A DNA stretch of 64,000 nt from Marinobacterium aestuarii (GTDB lineage: Bacteria; Pseudomonadota; Gammaproteobacteria; Pseudomonadales; Balneatricaceae), in the NCBI RefSeq assembly GCF_001651805.1, contig NZ_CP015839.1:4464001-4528000 (forward strand). The letters run 5' to 3'. The notes beneath the pieces were generated by a model. It did no database searches. It saw only the letters and a list, made by a program, of their open reading frames with translations, and was not told where the DNA came from. Shown here one piece after another: positions 62,935 through 64,000 of the stretch; positions within the stretch are counted from its first letter, which is position 1; each line of letters opens with the position of its first letter. The position numbers were made by a program, and so were the translations under genes.

Positions 62935-62961
62935 CAGTGCCTGCCTATCAGGCAGGCACTG
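62935..62961. terminator. Hairpin between the SulP gene and moaA
   Basis: Perfect 12-bp stem CAGTGCCTGCCT / AGGCAGGCACTG with a 3-base loop between the convergent SulP and moaA genes. No long T-run follows, so termination strength is uncertain. Confidence 0.7.
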
Positions 62962-63006
62962 ATCTTGTAAATAGGAGCAAGAAGGCAGATGTACCGCGCA
63001 GGGCTA

Positions 63007-64000
63007 TTAGCCCCCGGTCATGTTCATGAAGCGAACTATCTGTACGTCGCCGTCATTACTGAAGTGGTGGCGCTCCGGCTTGTGCACAATGGCTTCCACT
63101 ATAGCGGCCTTGAGACGTTCAATGTCACCGGGGTAGCGTCGCAGCAACGCCTTGAGATCCAGCGAATCTTCGTTACCCAGGCAGAGTAACAGGCGGCCTT
63201 CCACCGTCACCCGTACCCGGTTACAGTCTCCGCAGAAGTTATGGCTGTGGGGCGAAATAAAACCGACACGACTGTTACTGTCCGCCATGCGCCAGTATTT
63301 CGAAGGGCCACCGCTGGACTCGGTCGTCGGCAGCAGCGGATAGTACGGCTCAATCAGCGCCCGTACGTCGTCACTGGAACAGAAGGTTTCGGCGCGGTCA
63401 TGCTCGGATATCTGCCCCAGAGGCATTTCCTCGATAAAGCTGATGTCCAGGGAACGATCCCGGGCATAGCGCACCAGTTCATGCACCTCGTCGTCGTTGC
63501 GCCCCTTGAGCACAACGGCATTCAGTTTGATGCGTTCGAATCCTGCTTCCCTTGCAGCCTCAATACCATCCAGAACCTGCTCCAGCCGCCCGGTACGGGT
63601 AAGACGCAGAAAGCGATCCGGCTGCAGACTGTCGAGACTGATATTCAGACGATTCACACCGGCATCCTTCAGCTGCCGGGCATAACGGCGCAGCTGCGAG
63701 CCATTGGTCGTCACACAGAACTCGCGCAGCCCCTCCAGTTTGCCGATACCATCAAACAGAGTGATGACATCACGTCGCACCAGAGGCTCGCCGCCGGTCA
63801 GGCGAACCTTGTTCACCCCCAGCTCCGTGAAAGCCTTGGCAATAGTCTGGATCTCTTCTAGCGACAGGACCTGCTGGCGCGGCAGGAACGTCATGTCCTC
63901 GCCCATACAGTAGACGCAACGGAAATCACAACGATCCGTCACCGACATCCGTACGTAGGTAATCTGGCGTCCGAAAGGATCAATTAGCTGCTCAGTCGCC
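63007..64000 (-). CDS. moaA: GTP 3',8-cyclase MoaA, N-terminus beyond window
   Basis: Radical-SAM enzyme of molybdopterin synthesis; 313 residues from an internal Met plus 17 further codons to the edge ([17 protein letters not shown]), so the true start lies outside. CDFRCVYC carries the SAM cluster, [11 protein letters not shown] and [10 protein letters not shown] follow, [18 protein letters not shown] holds the second cluster, and the protein ends with the essential Gly-Gly. Molybdopterin would serve, among others, molybdoenzymes of sulfur metabolism. Confidence 0.95.
   Translation of the reverse strand, partial: ATEQLIDPFGRQITYVRMSVTDRCDFRCVYCMGEDMTFLPRQQVLSLEEIQTIAKAFTELGVNKVRLTGGEPLVRRDVITLFDGIGKLEGLREFCVTTNGSQLRRYARQLKDAGVNRLNISLDSLQPDRFLRLTRTGRLEQVLDGIEAAREAGFERIKLNAVVLKGRNDDEVHELVRYARDRSLDISFIEEMPLGQISEHDRAETFCSSDDVRALIEPYYPLLPTTESSGGPSKYWRMADSNSRVGFISPHSHNFCGDCNRVRVTVEGRLLLCLGNEDSLDLKALLRRYPGDIERLKAAIVEAIVHKPERHHFSNDGDVQIVRFMNMTGG

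Noticed and set aside
1-64000. tRNA, rRNA, CRISPR, integrase or transposase genes
   Set aside because: None could be recognised on either strand, including at the boundaries of the two catabolic cassettes.

Overview
The window looks like chromosome of a free-living, probably marine, gammaproteobacterium (Oceanospirillales/Marinobacterium-like is my best guess; this is inference). The reasons are moderately high GC, TRAP, TTT and DASS carboxylate transporters, many LysR regulators, a complete taurine-dissimilation cluster with xsc, FMN-riboswitch-controlled ribH, and the housekeeping genes thiS/thiG and moaA. I found no rRNA, tRNA, CRISPR array, integrase or transposase.

Layout. 1-4050: cytosine deaminase, a YeiH-type exporter and a divergent LysR regulator with an inverted-repeat operator between them. 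4200-11507: a catabolic cassette (tctABC, LysR, D-2-hydroxyacid dehydrogenase, RraA-type aldolase) lying between a truncated copy of the 3' end of a tartrate/D-malate dehydrogenase gene and a longer, frameshifted copy. 11722-15286: DUF3179 protein, a small ORF, a GST and a lipoprotein. 15189-22672: a second cassette (DASS transporter, fluoroacetate-dehalogenase-like hydrolase, LysR, LeuC/LeuD-like hydro-lyase, a second RraA paralogue) flanked by a ~197-bp imperfect direct repeat that spans the convergent 3' ends of the two genes it separates. 22594-29903: a short periplasmic binding protein, a TauE/SafE exporter, cyanase with a PP2C-kinase fusion and an FNT channel, and an MFS/LysR pair. 30081-34447: TRAP transporter and a divergent hydroxyacid dehydrogenase. 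34737-42041: HD-GYP protein, then TonB receptor / periplasmic binding protein / BarA-like hybrid kinase. 42152-45400: small proteins, then lumazine synthase with its FMN riboswitch. 45498-53720: taurine degradation (tpa, tauR, ald, xsc, pta, plus a DUF6506-like protein). 54100-56400: thiS, an unusual thiG, a DTW-domain protein and an unknown protein. 56649-62893: a tight five-gene unit (PhnD-like binding protein, GGDEF-EAL protein, two SoxA/TsdA-like cytochromes c, SulP permease). 63007-64000: moaA, cut by the window end.

How it works together. Tpa, Ald, Xsc and Pta convert taurine to acetyl-CoA, ammonium and sulfite. No sulfite dehydrogenase sits in that cluster, but YeiH, TauE/SafE, SulP and the SoxA/TsdA-like cytochromes elsewhere in the window could export or oxidise sulfur oxyanions (inference). 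The two RraA-containing cassettes look like acquired modules for import and cleavage of branched di- or tricarboxylates.

Four genes (tartrate/malate dehydrogenase, dctQ, a hydroxyacid dehydrogenase, a TonB receptor) each carry one apparent single-base frameshift. That pattern suggests residual sequencing error at least as much as gene decay. The most novel-looking items are the five-gene cytochrome/c-di-GMP/SulP unit and the repeat-flanked dehalogenase/aconitase-like/aldolase cassette.
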